Positions 60,543 through 64,000 of a stretch of DNA of 64,000 nucleotides are shown here, piece after piece (position 1 is the stretch's first letter; each line of letters begins with the position of its first letter). The translations under genes were made by a program, and so were the position numbers. Source of the stretch: Candidatus Hydrogenedentota bacterium. Its GTDB lineage: Bacteria; Hydrogenedentota; Hydrogenedentia; Hydrogenedentales; JAEUWI01. The notes beneath the pieces are model-generated. The model did no database searches. It had not been told where the DNA came from and was given only the letters and a program-made list of their open reading frames with translations. The DNA is taken from assembly GCA_016182605.1 (NCBI GenBank), contig JACPGE010000104.1, forward strand, positions 62,001 to 126,000, written 5' to 3'.

Positions 60543-61826
60543 TCATTCCAGCTCAATCTCCCAGACCCCGCTCGCCGTGCGCCCCTGATAGCGCCGGCCC
60601 TCGTGCTGCCGGATCAGTTCCAGCAGCATCGATACCGCCTTCTCCGCAAACGCCCCGTCATTGATGTTGCAGTCGATTTCTTCGACGGGGACCGTCTCCG
60701 GAACGTGCGCGCACAGCGCATCGTAAAACGCCCGATCCGCCGCCCGATCGCAAAAGCGCTCCCCGTCCCCGTCCAGTATCGACACCCCCCGCAACGGCAT
60801 CAAAAACGCCACCGGCCCTTGCGCCTCGCCCGCCTTCCGCGCAAAGATCTCCCCCATCCGGATGTTTTCCTCCACGTTCGTGCGCATCAGCGTCACGCTC
60901 GGGTTCCACTCGTAAAACAGCCGCCCCGCGTCCAGATAATGCTGCGGTATCGTCTCCCGCCCGCCAAAATTCGCCATGTCCACACAGCCCGGCACGATCA
61001 GATGCGGAATGCCCCGGCGCCCAGCCGCACTGAGCCGATCCGGCCCGGCCGAGAATACGCCACCGCAGATCTCGTCGGCCCATTCCGTGGTGGTGATGTC
61101 GAGACAGGCCGTGATGTACCCCTCATCGATGAGCGATTCCATGGTGCGGCCGCCCGTGCCCGTTGCATGAAACACGAGCACCTCGTAGCCCGCCTTCTCC
61201 AGCGCCGCCACACACGCATTCACGCACTCCGTCGTGTTCCCAAACATCGACGCGGCAATCAGCGCACGCTCCACCCCGCCCGCCTCCGGCAGCACGGTCT
61301 CGGCCATGCCGCACACGGCGCCCGCCGCGCGCGCCAATATCACCCGCGAAATACGGTTGATCCCCGCCACGTCCACCACCGACGGGATCATTGTGATGTC
61401 TTTGGTCCCCACATAGCGCGACACATCCCCCGCGGCCGCCGTGCTCACGCACACCTTCGGAAAACCCAGCGGCAATGCCTGGAGCGCCGGCGCAATCACA
61501 CTCGTGCCGCCCGTGCCGCCCATCCCGATCGCACCGTCAATCCGCCCCGCGTCATAGAGCCTCCGCACCACCAGCGGCGCCCCTTCCGCCATCACCCGCA
61601 TCGCCGCGCCACGGTCCTGCCCCGCGCGAAGTTCAGAAAGGGATTTCCCCGCGGCCAGCGTGATTTCCAGGCTCTCAACATCCACCGGAAAAAGCGTCGT
61701 GCTGCCCATGACCCCCGTGTTCATGGCCAGCACCTGGTGGCCCCGCGCGAGAATCTGTTCCCGCAGGTAGGCATACTCGGCGCCCTTCGTGTCGAAGGCC
61801 CCCAGCATGAGTATCGTCTTGCTCAT
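60543..61826 (-). CDS. UPF0261 / Tm-1-like ATP-binding protein
   Basis: 427 residues, full length for the family. Signatures are ILMLGAFDTKGAEYAYLREQ, IDGAIGMGGTGGTSVIAPAL, DITMIPSVVDVAGINRISRV and LVFHATGTGGRTMESLIDEG. The plant homologue Tm-1 binds ATP and inhibits tobamovirus replication; the bacterial function is unknown. It is the first gene of the operon with Dabb, PEP-hydrolase-family, MDR and DUF1080 genes. Confidence 0.92.
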   Translation of the reverse strand: MSKTILMLGAFDTKGAEYAYLREQILARGHQVLAMNTGVMGSTTLFPVDVESLEITLAAGKSLSELRAGQDRGAAMRVMAEGAPLVVRRLYDAGRIDGAIGMGGTGGTSVIAPALQALPLGFPKVCVSTAAAGDVSRYVGTKDITMIPSVVDVAGINRISRVILARAAGAVCGMAETVLPEAGGVERALIAASMFGNTTECVNACVAALEKAGYEVLVFHATGTGGRTMESLIDEGYITACLDITTTEWADEICGGVFSAGPDRLSAAGRRGIPHLIVPGCVDMANFGGRETIPQHYLDAGRLFYEWNPSVTLMRTNVEENIRMGEIFARKAGEAQGPVAFLMPLRGVSILDGDGERFCDRAADRAFYDALCAHVPETVPVEEIDCNINDGAFAEKAVSMLLELIRQHEGRRYQGRTASGVWEIELE

Positions 61827-62033
61827 GGGCGTGGCTCCTCAGCGTTCGTCCCGGCCGCACCGGCCAGTTCAACCCGAAACGGCCGCCCGCGGCCCGGCGG
61901 CGAAACGATGTCACCTGATGAACAGAAAAACCACCCCACAGCAGAGGCGGGTTGAGACTAACAAAACGCGGACGCGCGTGCAAGCAGGGCAGGACAACCG
62001 CTTGCAATGAAACTGGCGTGCGCGGGCCCCACT

Positions 62034-62042
62034 TGCTACAAT
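62034..62042 (+). promoter_or_regulatory. Possible extended -10 promoter for rmlD
   Basis: TGCTACAAT is a TGn-extended -10 element about 78 nt before the rmlD start. No convincing -35 lies at the right distance, as is acceptable for extended -10 promoters. The spacer 61827-62119 also serves the divergent UPF0261 operon. Confidence 0.35.
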
Positions 62043-62119
62043 GTTGGGCTGGCGATCCCCGGGCCGGTCTACGGCAGTCTGCGCCGCGTCCGGGCGAATC
62101 GCAAAAATGAGGACCTGTC

Positions 62120-62968
62120 ATGCGCACGCTGATTCTGGGAGCTAAAGGGCAATTGGGACGCGACCTCATGGAGGTCTTCGCCGCGCGCGGCGCCGTAAAA
62201 GGATGCGACCTGCCCCAGCTCGACATCGCCGATGAAGTCGCCCTGCAACCCGTCGTGGAACAGTTCGCACCCACCATCATCATCAATGCCGCCGCCTACA
62301 CCGACGTCGAAGGCGCCGAAGACAACCTCCAAGACGCCTTCCTCGCCAATGAAACCGGCGCGCGCAACGTCGCCGAACTCAGCGCCTACCACCAGATTCC
62401 CGTCGTCTACTTCAGCACCGACTACGTCTTCGACGGCACCAAGAACGCCCCCTACGTCCCCTCAGACCCCGTCGCGCCCCTCGGCGTCTACGGCGAAAGC
62501 AAGGCCGCAGGCGAAGCCGCCACACGCATCACCAACGCCCGCCACTTCATCATCCGCACCGCCTGGCTCTACGGGCCCGGCGGCAACAACTTCGTCGAAA
62601 AAATCATCCAGGCCGCCGAGACCCGCCCCAAACTCCGCGTCGTCGACGACGAGATCGGCTCCCCAACACACACCCGCGATCTCGCCGAAGCCACCCTCGC
62701 GCTCACACAGACCGAAGCCTACGGCACCTACCACGCCGTCAATGCAGGCGACTGCACCCGCTACAATTTCGCCAAGGAAATCCTCCGCCTCACCGGCATC
62801 GGCAGCACCCTCGACTCCTGCGCCTCCTCCGAGTTTCCCACCAAGGCGCCCCGGCCCCGCTACTCCGTACTCGACGCCTCCAGCCTCACCGAAGCCTGCG
62901 GCTACGAAATGCGCCCCTGGCAGGAAGCCCTCCTCAACTACATGGATCGCCGCAAAGTCCTCGTCTGA
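62120..62968 (+). CDS. rmlD: dTDP-4-dehydrorhamnose reductase RmlD
   Basis: 282 residues, the family length. The Rossmann start RTLILGAKGQLGRDLMEVFA, NAAAYTDVEGAEDN, the STDYVFDGTKNAPYV segment with the catalytic Tyr in GVYGESKAAGE and FIIRTAWLYGPGGNNFV are diagnostic. It performs the NAD(P)H-dependent last step to dTDP-L-rhamnose. The ATG follows GAGG. It cooperates with RmlA (19896-20777) in surface-polysaccharide precursor synthesis. Confidence 0.95.
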   Translation: MRTLILGAKGQLGRDLMEVFAARGAVKGCDLPQLDIADEVALQPVVEQFAPTIIINAAAYTDVEGAEDNLQDAFLANETGARNVAELSAYHQIPVVYFSTDYVFDGTKNAPYVPSDPVAPLGVYGESKAAGEAATRITNARHFIIRTAWLYGPGGNNFVEKIIQAAETRPKLRVVDDEIGSPTHTRDLAEATLALTQTEAYGTYHAVNAGDCTRYNFAKEILRLTGIGSTLDSCASSEFPTKAPRPRYSVLDASSLTEACGYEMRPWQEALLNYMDRRKVLV

Positions 62969-63052
62969 TCCCCGCCGCTCCAAGCTGCGCGCATGCCCCC
63001 ACAGCAGCAAAGCCCCATCACGCCGCGAACTCCAACAGGTCGCGACTCCCCA

Positions 63053-64000
63053 TCACGCGGGGATCGACGCCGCGTGCGCCTGGATCTTCTCCACAATCGC
63101 CACCACGTCCTCCATATCTTCCTCGCTCCCCAGCAACTGCGCATGCAACAGCCACATCCCCCCCGAATGCGATAGATCGTGCGCCACGGGACACAAAGGC
63201 AGCTCCCGCCCCTGCGCCGCATAGAACTTCTGGATCGCCGGCTGCTCACACAGCGTGATCGGATAGCCCGCCGACACCGTCAGCCCCTCTGCCTCCGCCG
63301 CCCGGATGAACTGCGCCCGGCTGCACCCAAATCGCGCCGCATCAAGATGCAGACAATACAGGTGATAGGCCCGCCGCGTGATCCGCGTATCGCCCGCCTG
63401 CGGCGTCAGCCCTGCAATCGCGCCCAGCGCCGCATCGAGATACTGCCCGTTCCGCTCCCGGTGCACCGTCTGCGATTCCAGCCGGCTCAACTGCGCGCGC
63501 AGCAACGCCCCCTGCATCTCCGTGATCCGCGCATTCGTCCCGATGTTCACATGGTAATACCAGGGCCCGTCCTTGCCGCGCCCGCAGTTCGCGATCGAAC
63601 GGCACAAGTCCGCCAGTTCCTCATCGTCCGTCACAATCGCCCCGCCCTCGCCCGACGTAATATTCTTCGAATGCTGAAAACTAAACACCCCGCAACGCCC
63701 CAGCGCGCCCGTGCCCTTCCCCTGCCACTTCGATCCCCACGAATGGCACGCATCCTCGATGAGCACCAGCCCATGCGCCACCGCCACCGATCGCATGCGC
63801 TCCATGTCACACACCCGCCCCCCAAAATGCACCGGCATCAGCGCCTTCGTCCGCGGTGTCACCGCGGCAGCCACCTGCTCCACATCCAGACACCACGAAG
63901 CATCCACATCCACAAACACCGGCGTCGCCCCCACACGCATCACCGCGCTCGCCGTCGCCACAAACGTGTACGGCGGCACGAGCACCTCATCCCCCGGACC
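63053..64000 (-). CDS. DegT/DnrJ/EryC1/StrS aminotransferase, cut by the window edge
   Basis: The C-terminal 315 residues are present and the frame is open to 64000, so the N-terminus lies outside. PLP-enzyme features are VLIEDACHSWGSKWQGKGTG (cofactor Asp) and FSFQHSKNITSGEGGAIVTD with the Schiff-base Lys. Family members aminate nucleotide-sugar ketones such as 3- or 4-keto-hexoses. It converges with rmlD, 84 nt apart, consistent with a polysaccharide locus continuing beyond the window. Confidence 0.92.
   Translation of the reverse strand, partial: GPGDEVLVPPYTFVATASAVMRVGATPVFVDVDASWCLDVEQVAAAVTPRTKALMPVHFGGRVCDMERMRSVAVAHGLVLIEDACHSWGSKWQGKGTGALGRCGVFSFQHSKNITSGEGGAIVTDDEELADLCRSIANCGRGKDGPWYYHVNIGTNARITEMQGALLRAQLSRLESQTVHRERNGQYLDAALGAIAGLTPQAGDTRITRRAYHLYCLHLDAARFGCSRAQFIRAAEAEGLTVSAGYPITLCEQPAIQKFYAAQGRELPLCPVAHDLSHSGGMWLLHAQLLGSEEDMEDVVAIVEKIQAHAASIPA

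Overview
The window is a GC-rich bacterial chromosome segment that most resembles the Hydrogenedentota or the wider Planctomycetes/Lentisphaerae/Verrucomicrobia group. The pointers are a DUF1501 gene paired with a Planctomycete-type cytochrome/DUF1549/DUF1553 gene, a DUF1080 protein, LamG-containing exported proteins, and a giant exported protein with a long Gly-Glu stalk. No rRNA or other phylogenetic marker is present, so this placement is an inference.
Layout. (1) 390-14125, minus strand: a Wsp-like chemosensory operon (cheW, cheR-TPR, cheW, two MCP genes, cheA-REC, cheB, hybrid histidine kinase), preceded by a REC-GAF-HD-GYP regulator. (2) 14353-16483: a NarX/NarL-type two-component pair. 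(3) 16772-19667: a small sugar or polyol catabolic operon (zinc dehydrogenase plus class II aldolase) facing a DeoR regulator, with overlapping divergent promoters. (4) 19896-28031: rmlA, a 1951-residue exported repeat protein and a secreted alpha/beta hydrolase. (5) 28086-31646: a lower-GC accessory island with a HigA-like antitoxin, a SIR2 protein, a two-helix membrane protein, DUF1883 and DUF3800. It ends just beyond the 3' end of tRNA-Pro(UGG). (6) 32302-37020: an orphan sugar permease, a radical SAM protein, a MazEF-like pair and amt-glnK. (7) 37200-46561: a steroid-reductase-like membrane protein, a LamG/propeller protein and an intradiol dioxygenase in one operon; then DUF1223, ApaG, a YheT-type hydrolase, PanE, a ComEA-like protein and DUF1501. 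(8) 46599-56428: the DUF1553 cytochrome gene, a repeat array, a redoxin, Aat, LysR and DapA-family genes, an Spx/ArsC-like protein and a MarR regulator. (9) 57337-61826: an operon of UPF0261 (Tm-1-like), Dabb, PEP-hydrolase-family, MDR dehydrogenase and DUF1080 genes. (10) 62120-64000: rmlD and a DegT/DnrJ aminotransferase cut by the window edge.
How the genes work together. The Wsp-like operon carries every component needed for receptor, kinase and adaptation functions, but its output is a REC-headed hybrid kinase rather than a WspR diguanylate cyclase. A neighbouring HD-GYP protein has the same REC-linker module, so the pathway may act on c-di-GMP by degradation. rmlA, rmlD and the DegT aminotransferase point to nucleotide-sugar and surface-polysaccharide synthesis.
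The best candidate for an undescribed system is the SIR2 / two-TM / DUF1883 / DUF3800 cassette at the tRNA-Pro gene: a predicted NAD-consuming effector with a membrane partner and two poorly understood companions. Several non-coding elements are also notable: two families of dispersed palindromic repeats, a six-copy dyad array near 50.5 kb, and a perfect 14-bp hairpin with a GNRA loop near 57.0 kb.
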